A stretch of DNA of 36,286 nucleotides from Gemmataceae bacterium. GTDB lineage: Bacteria > Planctomycetota > Planctomycetia > Gemmatales > Gemmataceae. Position 1 is the stretch's first letter, and each line of letters starts with the position of its first letter. Where the stretch lies: assembly GCA_028288765.1 (NCBI GenBank), contig JAQGHQ010000024.1, positions 1-36,286 on the forward strand, written 5' to 3'. Positions 1 to 7,987 of the stretch are shown here, one piece after another. The notes below the pieces were generated by a model. It saw only the letters and a program-made list of their open reading frames with translations. It did not search any database and was not told where the DNA came from. Made by a program: the position numbers and the translations under genes.

Positions 1-82
1 TAACTCATTAACTATACATTTGTTCACATCGCAATAGCTCACGCCCCGGGCTCTCGACAGTCGCCCCGTTGATGAAGCCGGC

Positions 83-230
83 CGGGACTGGGCGAGGAAC
101 CCATGCCCACTCCGGACGAAGCTTTCCCAGGAAGCAGAGCAACGAATTGCAGAAGCGAAAGCGGAGACGCGAGCTATCCCTCGACAAGCTCGGCCTGTCG
201 ATCCTACCAGAGCCGATCGGGCAACTCCCC
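83..230. repeat. Dispersed intergenic repeat, family A, copy 1
   Basis: About 148 bp just beyond the 3' end of the formaldehyde dehydrogenase gene. It aligns along its length with 5509-5660: shared blocks include GAGGAACCCATGCC, ACTCCGGACGAAGC, GAGCAACGAATTGC and GCGAGCTATCCCT, with small indels between. Both copies are in the same orientation and both lie at the 3' side of a dehydrogenase gene. I see no credible coding sequence in 1-293. Confidence 0.8.
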
Positions 231-293
231 ACCCGCCCACCACACCGACCGGCCGGCCGCCGCCCGCCGCGCGCCGGCCGATCTCGTACAGAC

Positions 294-1484
294 CTATTTG
301 CGGACCGAACCGTGCGGGTCGATGACGAATTTCTTGGGCGAGCCTTCGTCGAAGACGTGGTACGCCTCCGGCGCTTTTTCGAGCGGGATGAATTCGACGT
401 TGGTGACCTCACTCAGGTAGTCCATCCGGCCCCAGAGGATCGCCATCATCAGGTCCCGGTTGTACTTCATGACCGGACACTGGCCGGCCGTCAGCGAGGG
501 CGACTTGATCCACTCCTTGCCGAAGTCGACACCCAGCTTGCCCTCCTTGGCCTCTTTGGTCTTGGCCCCCGGATCGGCCGGGGAATAGACGCCGAGGACG
601 CCCATCCCGGCCGGGGCACGGACGACCTGGAACAGGCCGTTGATCACCGCCGCGGGGTCCTCCCCGCCGGACGGGCCGTACCCGTGGGCCTCGTACCCCA
701 CGCAGTCCACCCCGCAGTCCACCTCCCGGTTGCCGAAGACGGCCTCGACCTGGTCGGCCAGCGGCGTCTTCTTGGAGGTGTCGACGACCTCGTACCCGGC
801 CTTTTTTACCAGCTCCAGCCGCGCCTTGATCGAGTCGCCGACGATGATGCAGGACGCCCCCAGTAGCCGGGCACAGGCGGCCGCGCACCGGCCCACCGGG
901 CCGGCCCCGGCGATGTACACCGAGGACCCCGTCCGGACCCCCGCCTCCATGCACCCGTGGTAGGCCGTCGGCAGGATGTCCGAGAGCAGTGTGAGGTCTC
1001 GGATCTTTGCCATCGCCTGGTCCTTGTCCGGGAACTTGAGCAGCTGGAAATCGGCATAGGGGACCATCATGTAGTCGGCCTGCCCGCCCTGCCAGCCGCC
1101 GAGGTTGAAGCCGTAAGCCCCGCAGGCGACTTCGGGATTGGTGGTCTCGCAGACCTCGGTGTGCCGCTCCCGACAGTTGCGGCACCGGCCGCAGGCGACA
1201 TTGAACGGGACGGAAACGAGGTCGCCCTTTTTGATGAAGGCCACGTCGTGGCCCACCTCGACGACCTCGCCGGTGTTCTCGTGCCCCAGCACCATTCCCT
1301 TGGGGGCCTGGAAGCGCCCGCGGTAAATGTGTAGGTCGCTGCCGCAGATGTTCGTCGTCACGAGTTTGACGATGACGCCGTGATCGCACTTGTTGCCGCG
1401 CGGGTCGATCAGTTTCGGGTAGTCGAGTTTTTGAACTTCCACCTTCTTCGGCCCCACGTAAGCGATCGCTCGATTTCCTACCAT
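294..1484 (-). CDS. fdhA: Glutathione-independent formaldehyde dehydrogenase (zinc alcohol dehydrogenase family)
   Basis: A 396-residue zinc-dependent medium-chain dehydrogenase, close to the usual length (about 400) of the Pseudomonas putida FdhA type. That enzyme oxidises formaldehyde to formate with bound NAD and without glutathione; it is cytoplasmic. Visible features are the catalytic zinc ligands Cys47 (ICGSD), His68-Glu69 (LGHEN) and Asp170, the structural zinc lobe Cys98/101/104/112, and the Rossmann loop GAGPVG at 193-198. Residues 47-60 (CGSDLHIYRGRF) are characteristic of the FdhA branch. The start is supported by an AGGAGGAAG ribosome site a few bases upstream. The next gene upstream on the same strand, also a medium-chain reductase, is 188 bp away, so joint transcription is possible but not shown. 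Dismutase activity on other aldehydes is possible in this family. Confidence 0.92.
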   Translation of the reverse strand: MVGNRAIAYVGPKKVEVQKLDYPKLIDPRGNKCDHGVIVKLVTTNICGSDLHIYRGRFQAPKGMVLGHENTGEVVEVGHDVAFIKKGDLVSVPFNVACGRCRNCRERHTEVCETTNPEVACGAYGFNLGGWQGGQADYMMVPYADFQLLKFPDKDQAMAKIRDLTLLSDILPTAYHGCMEAGVRTGSSVYIAGAGPVGRCAAACARLLGASCIIVGDSIKARLELVKKAGYEVVDTSKKTPLADQVEAVFGNREVDCGVDCVGYEAHGYGPSGGEDPAAVINGLFQVVRAPAGMGVLGVYSPADPGAKTKEAKEGKLGVDFGKEWIKSPSLTAGQCPVMKYNRDLMMAILWGRMDYLSEVTNVEFIPLEKAPEAYHVFDEGSPKKFVIDPHGSVRK

Positions 1485-1672
1485 CGCTCTTCCTCCTCGT
1501 CCTCGGGTTCTGGTGCTGCCCCCGCGAATACTCCCTCGGATCTAAGCCAACCCCCTCGGGACAGCTTTGAGGAGGAGGCGAAGGCGACAGGTGTACCAGG
1601 GTCGTTGGCAACAGTCCGCGGCGTCGAAGGGGTCAATACCTGGAGAAACGGGCTTCAGGACGCCCCACCGGA

Positions 1673-2608
1673 TCACACCCGGACCTCGAGTACGATCTTC
1701 CCGCGCGTATGGCCGGACATGACCTGCCGCCACGCGTCCTGCGCCTGTGCCAGCGGGTAGGTGTGAGTCACCACGGTCCGGATCGTCCCGCCGTCCAGCA
1801 ACTCGGCCAGCCGGACCAACCCTTGCGTCGAGGCCTGCATGCGGAACACCATCGCATCCACCTTGTGCCGGGCGGCCTCCTCCTCGGATGGCGGCTGCAC
1901 CGCGCTGACGAGTCGGCCCCCCGGCTTGAGCACGGCGAAGGAGCGCTTCTGGGTCTCTCCCCCGACCAGGTCGAAGACCAGGTCCACGTCCCTGGCGGCC
2001 GATTCGAACGGCGTCGCCCGGTAGTCGATCACCTCGTCGGCCCCGAGGGAGCGGACGTACTCGGCGTTGGCCGCGGAAGCCGTGGCCAGCACCCGGGCCC
2101 CCTTCCAGTGGGCGAGCTGGACCGCGAAAGTCCCAACGCCCCCGGCCGCGGCGTGGATCAGCACGGTCTGGCCGCGATCGAGGCGGCCGTGGTCGAACAG
2201 CCCCTGCCAGGCGGTCTGCCCCGCGAGCGGGACCGAGGCGGCCTCGACGGGACTGAGCGTCCTCGGCCTCGGCGCGACCATACCGGGCAGGGCAAGGACG
2301 AACTCGGCATACGCCCCCCCGCCCGGACTGTCGCCGTAGACCGCGTCACCCCGCTGCGCCCCTGTGACGCCCAGCCCGACGACCTCGACGACGCCAGAGA
2401 AGTCGCCGCCCGGCGTCCACGGAAACTGAAGCGGCATACGATCCTTGAAGGCGCCGGAGGCGAGCTTGTAATCGATCGGGTTGACCGACGCCGCCTGGAC
2501 GCGCACCAGCACCTGGCCCTCGGCCGGCTCCGGGACGGGGGCGTCTTCGTAGCGCAACTGTTCCGGGCCGCCGTAATTGTGGACGCGGATAGCCTTCATC
2601 GCACACAT
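1673..2608 (-). CDS. NADP-dependent quinone-oxidoreductase-type reductase (MDR family)
   Basis: A 311-residue protein of the quinone oxidoreductase/zeta-crystallin branch of the medium-chain dehydrogenases, which reduce quinones or activated alkenes with NADPH and bind no zinc. The N-terminal domain begins MKAIRVHNYGGPEQLRYED. The cofactor loop is AAAGGVGTFAVQLA, followed by ATASAANAEYVRSLGADEVIDY, and the end contains GKIVLEV, all typical of the family. The zinc-binding Cys/His set is absent. I chose the start at 2608 (MCAMKAI) because AAAGGGG lies 8-9 bases before it; the ATG at 2599 is an alternative. A longer in-frame reading exists upstream but runs into the family B repeat at 2629, so I do not accept it. 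The physiological substrate cannot be read from sequence. Confidence 0.88.
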   Translation of the reverse strand: MCAMKAIRVHNYGGPEQLRYEDAPVPEPAEGQVLVRVQAASVNPIDYKLASGAFKDRMPLQFPWTPGGDFSGVVEVVGLGVTGAQRGDAVYGDSPGGGAYAEFVLALPGMVAPRPRTLSPVEAASVPLAGQTAWQGLFDHGRLDRGQTVLIHAAAGGVGTFAVQLAHWKGARVLATASAANAEYVRSLGADEVIDYRATPFESAARDVDLVFDLVGGETQKRSFAVLKPGGRLVSAVQPPSEEEAARHKVDAMVFRMQASTQGLVRLAELLDGGTIRTVVTHTYPLAQAQDAWRQVMSGHTRGKIVLEVRV

Positions 2609-2628
2609 GACAGGACCCCTTTCGAAAA

Positions 2629-2765
2629 GGGCGTACCCGGTCGGGCTCGCGAGCGATTCGGCTGTTTTCGGGAGGTCGACGTCCTCGGATCTGGGTGCCG
2701 GCACCGGTCTCCTGACCGGTGCAGCAAAACCCTTCAGCGACGCGAGCGGGCCACCGGTTACGCCC
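2629..2765. repeat. Dispersed palindromic element, family B, short copy
   Basis: A 137-bp element whose ends are inverted copies of each other (GGGCGTACCCGGT against ACCGGTTACGCCC). Its centre is the palindrome GCACCGGTCTCCTGACCGGTGC. It is nearly identical outside the centre to 17917-18100, including CTCGCGAGCGATTCGGC, GGGAGGTCGACGTCCTCGG and GCAGCAAAACCCTTCA. It lies immediately upstream of the reductase start, so it sits in or next to that gene's promoter region. Confidence 0.85.
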
Positions 2766-2952
2766 TTTCGAAAAAACCCGGTGGCGACCCAGGGGGGTGA
2801 CACACACATCCCGTACCAATCCGACCGCGGCGGGACGAAGGCCCGCACCGCCCGTGACCCGGATGTCGCCGCTCACTCCCGGATGAGTCCGGTCGGGTCA
2901 TTGTGACCAACCTCGTCGTACCCGTTTGCCCCGGGGGTGAGTCGTTTCTCCT

Positions 2953-3182
2953 CCGCGGGTGCTTTGTCGAAATGATCGGTTTCTCCAGGCGAGCGGGGGG
3001 CGTGAGCCCCCCGAGTAACGCGAGTAACGTCAGACGCTACTGAGACATTGACGTCACTCCGATAAGCCGGGCGAGCGGGGGCGTGAGCCCCCCGGGTAAC
3101 GTCAAGCAACTCGGGAGAGGATTCCTGGACTCGGGGGGCTCACGTCCCCCGCTCGCCAAGATTTCGACAAAGCACCCCGCGG
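2953..3182. repeat. Composite inverted-repeat element, family C (three GGCGAGCGGGGG motifs)
   Basis: About 230 bp bounded by inverted ends: CCGCGGGTGCTTTGTCGAAAT at the left matches the complement of ATTTCGACAAAGCACCCCGCGG at the right with one indel (longest exact block GTGCTTTGTCGAAAT). Inside are three copies of a GC-rich motif, GGCGAGCGGGGGCGTGAGCC followed by CCCCGAG: 2988-3015 and 3070-3096 on plus and 3130-3157 on minus. The motif itself is partly palindromic (GGGGGCGTGAGCCCCC). Diverged copies of the same motif occur at 12206-12231 and 12261-12287 between nuoH and nuoJ. No coding sequence is evident in 2609-3404. Confidence 0.85.
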
Positions 3183-3194
3183 GCTGATCGAAGT

Positions 3195-3235
3195 GACAGA
3201 CTGTCCCGTTCCCCGGGGGCGGGAGACAGTCTGTC
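3195..3235. repeat. Hairpin with 11-bp arms
   Basis: GACAGACTGTC at 3195-3205 is the exact complement of GACAGTCTGTC at 3225-3235, with a GC-rich 19-nt loop. It lies between the family C element and the small gene at 3405. No U-tract follows, so a terminator role is not supported. Confidence 0.6.
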
Positions 3236-3404
3236 TCGACCCCACGCCGGTCGGGGCGCGCGGGCCCATTCTCGTCTCGCGACGCGCCCCCTTGCGCCCG
3301 GGGGATTGGCCGGCCGTTACACCGCGGAAGGACGGCGAATCATTCCCGGCACACGACTTGTATGGATCAGCAGGCGGGCGCACCCGGAGGAAGGAGTGTG
3401 GAAC

Positions 3405-3716
3405 ATGCCCGATCCGCGAATCCTGGCGTACCGCAACGCCGCTGCCGCATACGAAAAAAACAGAACTGTCCTGCAACACCTCAGTGAACGGGTTCAGCGG
3501 GCGGCCAAGAGGCTTGAGGACGTGAAGCCGGTCCTGGAGATCAGCCGGTCCGGAACACCCCCCGAGGTGGTCCTTCTGCGGGAAGATGAGTGGCCTTCCC
3601 GCGACGAAATCAACTGTAGCTTGAAGGCCGTTCAGGACGCCGGACAAGCCCTGCGGGATGCCAAAGCCGCGCTTTCCCAGGAGGAACAGGACAGCCTCCA
3701 AGGCTCACCCTCCTGA
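3405..3716 (+). CDS. Small hypothetical coiled-coil protein
   Basis: A 103-residue protein starting MPDPRILAYRNAAAAYEKN. I prefer the ATG at 3405 because GGAGGAAGGAG lies 6-16 bases upstream; a longer in-frame reading starts at 3306 but has no such site. The sequence is rich in Ala, Glu, Gln, Lys and Arg. Heptad-like spacing appears in two stretches (about residues 10-40 and 70-97), which suggests a helical hairpin or coiled coil. There is no signal peptide, membrane segment or Cys/His cluster. I do not recognise the family and assign no function. It precedes the aldehyde dehydrogenase by 155 bp on the same strand, and nothing in its sequence links the two. Confidence 0.6.
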   Translation: MPDPRILAYRNAAAAYEKNRTVLQHLSERVQRAAKRLEDVKPVLEISRSGTPPEVVLLREDEWPSRDEINCSLKAVQDAGQALRDAKAALSQEEQDSLQGSPS

Positions 3717-3871
3717 CTCACAAACACCCGATCCACCGCCCGATCTCGTAGTCGCGTGCGAGGAAGAGACGGGGATCCGGCAAGGGGGTGACACCCCGGG
3801 GCGGGCGGACCTCCGGGCCCCTCCGGCGAGGGCCGGCAACTGGTGCCGGAAGACCTCAAGAGGACACACAC

Positions 3872-5290
3872 ATGGTAACAGCAACGACCTCTCGTTCGAC
3901 CGAACCGGCCGCGGAGCGCGCCGTGCTCCGGTCCGTCAACCCGTACACCGGGCAGACGCTGAGGACGTTCACGGAAATGTCTGGAGATGAACTCGACGCC
4001 GCCGTCGCGACGGCGAGTGAGCGCTTCGCGGCCTGGCGGCGCTTGCCGTTCCCGGAGCGCGGGGGGTTGCTCCGCCGGGCGGCCGGGCTGTGTCGCGACC
4101 GCCGGGACGACCTGGCGAAGTCGATGGCGATCGAGATGGGTAAGCTCATCGTCGAGGGCCGCAAGGAGGTCGACCTGTGCGCCAGGATCTTCGAGTACTA
4201 TGCCGAGCACAGCGAGCAATTCCTGCGGCCCCAGGCGATCCCTTCGCCGGCCGGAGACGCGACGCTGCTCAGCCAGCCTCTCGGCGTGATCCTCGGGATC
4301 GAGCCGTGGAACTACCCCTTCTACCAGGTCGTCCGCTTCGCGGCGCCGAACCTGATGGCCGGCAACGTCGTCCTCCTGAAGCACGCCTCCAACGTCCAGC
4401 AGTGTGCGGAGGCCGCCGCGGCCCTGTTCCGGGACGCGGGCTTCCCCCCGGGGGCGTACACGAACCTGGTCATCTCGTCCCGCCCCACCACCAGGATCAT
4501 TGACGACGACCGGGTGCAGGGGGTGTCATTCACGGGCAGCGACGACGCGGGGGCGCGGGTCGGGGAGCAGGCCGGCCGGAACGTCAAGAAGACGATCCTG
4601 GAGCTGGGCGGCAGCGACCCGTTCGTCGTCCTCGAGGACGCCGACATGGACCTGACGGTGGAGCGGGCCGTGTGGGGGCGGATGACCAACATGGGCCAGT
4701 CGTGCGTCGCGTCGAAGCGGTTCATCCCGGTCGAGGCGGTGAGCGAGGACTTCGTCGAGCGGTTCCGGGTGAAGCTCGCCGCCCTCAAGATGGGCGACCC
4801 GCTGGACGAGTCGACCGGAGTCGCGCCGCTCTCCTCCGCACAGGCGGCGGCCCGCCTCGAGGACCAGGTCAACCGCTCGGTCGCCGCCGGAGCCCGGGTC
4901 CTCCTCGGCGGTAAGCGGCCGGACCCGCAGGGGGCGTTCTTCGAGCCCACCATCCTGACGGACGTCCGGAAGGGGATGCCCGCGTACGACGAGGAGTTGT
5001 TCGGGCCGGTCGCGGCGGTGATTGTTGTCCGCGACGAGGCCGAGGCGATCGAGGTCGCCAACGACACCCGGTACGGGCTCGGCGGCTCGGTCTACACGCG
5101 CGACGGCGAGCGCGGGCGGCGGGTCGCGGGGGAGATCGCCGCCGGCATGGTGTACGTCAATCACCCGGCCTGGATCTACGAGGACTTGCCGTTCGGGGGG
5201 GTCAAGAAGTCTGGGTACGGCCGGGAGTGCGGCGAGCTTGGCATCCACGAGTTCGTGAACAAGAAGCTGGTGGTCCGCGTCCTCCGATAA
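3872..5290 (+). CDS. NAD(P)-dependent succinate-semialdehyde dehydrogenase-like aldehyde dehydrogenase
   Basis: A 472-residue cytoplasmic aldehyde dehydrogenase of normal length. All core motifs are visible: the oxyanion Asn147 in EPWNYPF, cofactor Lys170 (VVLLKHASN), FTGSDDAG at 220-227, general base Glu244 in ILELGGSDPF, and nucleophile Cys278 in GQSCVASKRF. The C-terminal PFGGVKKSGYGRECGELGIHEF also fits. The compact N-terminus beginning at NPYTGQ and the wording around the nucleophile resemble the Sad/YneI and GabD succinate-semialdehyde branch, which converts succinate semialdehyde to succinate. Substrate assignment is inference. The ATG at 3872 places the protein start where the family begins; only a weak AAGAGG site precedes it. 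An in-frame extension to 3788 has no family similarity. The gene is convergent with nuoM, with repeats between. Confidence 0.9.
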   Translation: MVTATTSRSTEPAAERAVLRSVNPYTGQTLRTFTEMSGDELDAAVATASERFAAWRRLPFPERGGLLRRAAGLCRDRRDDLAKSMAIEMGKLIVEGRKEVDLCARIFEYYAEHSEQFLRPQAIPSPAGDATLLSQPLGVILGIEPWNYPFYQVVRFAAPNLMAGNVVLLKHASNVQQCAEAAAALFRDAGFPPGAYTNLVISSRPTTRIIDDDRVQGVSFTGSDDAGARVGEQAGRNVKKTILELGGSDPFVVLEDADMDLTVERAVWGRMTNMGQSCVASKRFIPVEAVSEDFVERFRVKLAALKMGDPLDESTGVAPLSSAQAAARLEDQVNRSVAAGARVLLGGKRPDPQGAFFEPTILTDVRKGMPAYDEELFGPVAAVIVVRDEAEAIEVANDTRYGLGGSVYTRDGERGRRVAGEIAAGMVYVNHPAWIYEDLPFGGVKKSGYGRECGELGIHEFVNKKLVVRVLR

Positions 5291-5508
5291 CCCCGCACCT
5301 CCCGGGCGACGTACCGCTGCCCTGTCCGTAGCGCGACTTTGCCGCGCCCGCCGGCCGTTGTGACTGCGGCATGACGCCGGAACTCGCATTCCTCGCAACT
5401 GGAGTTCCCCAAAGCCGCTGGCGGGCCGCCACCGACCGAGGATCTCGACGGAGCAAGCCGGCACTGCATCCCCACTTGTCCGCACCGACCTCTCCCGCAA
5501 TCGCACTC

Positions 5509-5660
5509 TGGGACCGAGTCGAGGAACCCATGCCACTCCGGACGAAGCCTTTTAGAGAGCCGAGCAACGAATTGCGGAGGCGAAGCGGAACCGGAGTCGC
5601 GAGCTATCCCTGGACAACCTCGGTCTGTGTGCCCTACCGGAATCGATCGGGCGACTCGCC
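5509..5660. repeat. Dispersed intergenic repeat, family A, copy 2
   Basis: A 152-bp copy of the sequence at 83-230, about 75-80 percent alike by eye, in the same orientation. It lies in the 547-bp gene-free gap between the aldehyde dehydrogenase and nuoM. The rest of 5291-5508 shows no recognisable gene. Confidence 0.8.
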
Positions 5661-5730
5661 GCACTACAAGGCGTCCGGCAGGTGTAAAGCTACCCGCAGA
5701 ATGACGAAGACACGGGGGACGAGTCGTCTT

Positions 5731-5791
5731 GTAGGGCACGCACTGCGTGCCGGTTTGCCAGGCCAAAACCGGCACGCAGTGCGTGCCCTAC
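5731..5791. repeat. Perfect 26-bp hairpin with GTAGGGC ends (family D)
   Basis: Arms 5731-5756 and 5766-5791 are exact complements: they begin GTAGGGCACGCACTGCGTGC and end at CGTGCCCTAC. The loop is 9 nt (GCCAGGCCA). It lies between two convergent genes, the aldehyde dehydrogenase and nuoM, so it may end transcripts from both sides. The GTAGGGC terminus is shared with the hairpin at 19251-19307, which points to a repeat family rather than a one-off terminator. Confidence 0.85.
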
Positions 5792-5837
5792 GAAGCGGCT
5801 TCGCCGCGCCGGGGTCGGGTCGACTTCGTCCTCGTCA

Positions 5838-7712
5838 TCACGGCTTGAGCGCGGCCATATTTGCGACCCACCCGCCGACGCTCGGTTCCATCCAGCTCAT
5901 CACCAGGTTCGGCCAGACCCCGAGGGCGATCGCCAGGAGCGCGAACGGGATCAGCACCGCCGCCTCGCGCGGGCTCAGGTCCGGGAATGTTTTCGTCCCG
6001 GGGTTCGTGCCGAAGTACACCCGCTGCCACGCCCAGAGGAGGTAGCCGGCGGTCAGGATCACGCTCAGCACGGCCGGGACCGCCAGCGCGGGCGAGTAGC
6101 TCCAGGCGGCCATGAACACGGTGAACTCGCCGAAGAACCCGCACAGCCCCGGCAGCCCCATCGACGCGAAGAACAGGACCGCGCTCAGCCCCGAGTACAG
6201 CGGCATCGGCTCGTACAGCCCGCCGAACTTGTTCAGGTCGCGGTGGTGGGCCCGGTCGTACACCACCCCGACGATGAAGAACAGGGCCGACGCCGTGATC
6301 CCGTGGGCGACCATCTGGAACAACGCCCCGCTCACCCCCCACTCCCAGTACTTCGACCCCGACCCGGCCGACCACGCCGCCAGCCCCAGCACCACGAACC
6401 CCATGTGGCTCACCGAACTATACGCGAGCAGCTTCTTGAAATCGGTCTGGCCCATCGCCACGAACGCGCCGTACACGATCCCGATCACCCCGATCAGCCC
6501 GACCCACCACGCCAGCTCGTTCGCCGCCCACGGGCAGACCGGGAACGCCACCCGGATCAGCCCGTACCCGCCGAGCTTCAAGAGCACCCCGGCCAGGATC
6601 ATGCTGATCGGCGTCGGGGCCTCGACGTGCGCGTCCGGCAGCCACGAGTGCAGCGGGACGATCGGCACCTTCACCGCGAACCCGGCGAAGAGGAGGACGA
6701 ACATCAGGTACTGGAACTCCTTCGTACACACCGCCTGCGCTCTCAGCCGGTCGATCGCCGCCGCGCGATCCACCCCCGGGGAGAGCAGCTGGACCTGTTT
6801 CCCGTCGGCGCCCGTCGGCTCGTCCCGCGCGGTCGTCTTCGGCTTCACCGCCAGGCGGTCCGCCTGCCCGTTCAGGACGAGCATCACGGCCCGCCCGACC
6901 TTCGAGAGCGTGACGAAGTCGAAGGTGTGGACCTCGACCCGGGTGAGGGCCTCCTCCGCGGTGAGCCCGGGGGTCGCCTTCTGGAGCATCGTCGCCTTGG
7001 TCTTCACCTCGTCCTGGTCGACGAAATCGCGGACGTTCGCGGAGTACAGGCCGATTAATGCGACCAGCAGGCCGACGCTCCCGAGGAGCGTGTACAGCAC
7101 GAACTTCAGAGCGGCGTACCGCCGCCGCCCGCCGCCCCACAACCCGATGAGGACGTACATCGGGAGGAGCATCACTTCGTAGAAGACGTAGAAGAGGAAG
7201 AAGTCGAGCGCCAGGAACGCCCCGAGCACCCCGGTCTCGAGGAGCAAGACCAGGGCGAGATACCCGCGGACGGACCGGTCGATCTTCCAGCTCGCCACCA
7301 CCGCCAGGAACGTGACCAGGGCGGTGAGGACGGCCAGCGGCAGGCTGATCCCGTCCACGCCGAGGGCGAAGTCGACGTCGAACCGGTCGATCCACGGCCG
7401 GCGGGCGACCCAGTCGTCGGCGAGGTACCGGGGGACGTCGCGGGCGGCGTCGCTGGCCGCCTGGTCGGCCCGGGCGTCGAGCCGGGTGTGGACCGAGTGC
7501 AGCGGCCGGCCGCTGCGGTCCTGCTGCCGGTCGAGCATGTTGTAATAGCCGACCAGGACGCACAGGCTGACCGAGAGCGTGCCGGCGGTCCCGAACAGGG
7601 CCCACCAGCGCATGGCCTCGACCCAGCGGGACGGGAACAGGAGCAGCCCGGCGGCGAAGCCCGCCGGGAGGAAGACCAGGAGCGACATCCAGAGCAAGTC
7701 GGTCTCGGGCAT
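5838..7712 (-). CDS. nuoM: NADH-quinone oxidoreductase subunit M
   Basis: A 624-residue polytopic antiporter-like subunit of respiratory complex I. It sits in the membrane arm and takes part in proton pumping. The family signature is clear: FYEVMLLPMYVLIGLWGG with the essential Glu179, and the broken-helix region VKVPIVPLHSWLPDAHVEAP with Lys348. NuoM is usually about 500 residues. This one has two extra segments: about 60-110 (polar, DRQQDRSGRPLHSV onward) and about 225-332 (hydrophilic with a short hydrophobic patch), both predicted outside the core helices. The start at 7712 gives MPETDLLWMSLLVFLP, a normal first helix; a longer frame to 7775 runs into the repeat upstream. It is the last gene of the nuoHJKLM cluster. 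No nuoN follows. Confidence 0.93.
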   Translation of the reverse strand: MPETDLLWMSLLVFLPAGFAAGLLLFPSRWVEAMRWWALFGTAGTLSVSLCVLVGYYNMLDRQQDRSGRPLHSVHTRLDARADQAASDAARDVPRYLADDWVARRPWIDRFDVDFALGVDGISLPLAVLTALVTFLAVVASWKIDRSVRGYLALVLLLETGVLGAFLALDFFLFYVFYEVMLLPMYVLIGLWGGGRRRYAALKFVLYTLLGSVGLLVALIGLYSANVRDFVDQDEVKTKATMLQKATPGLTAEEALTRVEVHTFDFVTLSKVGRAVMLVLNGQADRLAVKPKTTARDEPTGADGKQVQLLSPGVDRAAAIDRLRAQAVCTKEFQYLMFVLLFAGFAVKVPIVPLHSWLPDAHVEAPTPISMILAGVLLKLGGYGLIRVAFPVCPWAANELAWWVGLIGVIGIVYGAFVAMGQTDFKKLLAYSSVSHMGFVVLGLAAWSAGSGSKYWEWGVSGALFQMVAHGITASALFFIVGVVYDRAHHRDLNKFGGLYEPMPLYSGLSAVLFFASMGLPGLCGFFGEFTVFMAAWSYSPALAVPAVLSVILTAGYLLWAWQRVYFGTNPGTKTFPDLSPREAAVLIPFALLAIALGVWPNLVMSWMEPSVGGWVANMAALKP

Positions 7713-7736
7713 TCCGTGGCCTTCTCTATCAATGTA

Positions 7737-7983
7737 GTCCGCTCGCTCCGCGAGCGGTCGTTTGAATGATTCCACGCACCAAGGCGGGCGGTAGGTGAAA
7801 CCCGACTTCCCTGATTGTCTTGTGGCACAGGTCTCCAGACCTGTGCGGCTTCACAGGTCTGGAGACCTGTGCCACAAGAAAACAAGCCTGACCGGCCCAC
7901 TTTCGTGGGTCCGTTTTCACCCGCCGTTCGCCCAAAGACTCGGGCAGCGGCTTCGTCGGCACCCACTCGCGAAGCGAGCGGAC
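7737..7983. repeat. 247-bp nested inverted-repeat element in the nuoL-nuoM gap (family E)
   Basis: Outer ends GTCCGCTCGCTCCGCGAG (7737-7754) and CTCGCGAAGCGAGCGGAC (7966-7983) are inverted, 17 of 18 matching. Nested inside is a perfect 27-bp hairpin, 7819-7845 against 7852-7878, with core GTGGCACAGGTCTCCAGACC and a 6-nt loop. The core resembles GTGGCACCGGTCTCCTGACC of the family B element at 18033-18052. The right end stops 4 bp from the nuoL stop codon, so the element fills nearly the whole 275-bp gap. Confidence 0.88.
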
Positions 7984-7987
7984 CACA

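Noticed and set aside
69..866. Open frame of 265 codons on plus across the left repeat and fdhA
   Set aside because: It begins in a dispersed repeat and continues antisense to a certain dehydrogenase.
2953..3182. CRISPR array
   Set aside because: Only three motif copies, in mixed orientation with irregular spacing and no cas genes nearby. No CRISPR array is seen anywhere in the window.
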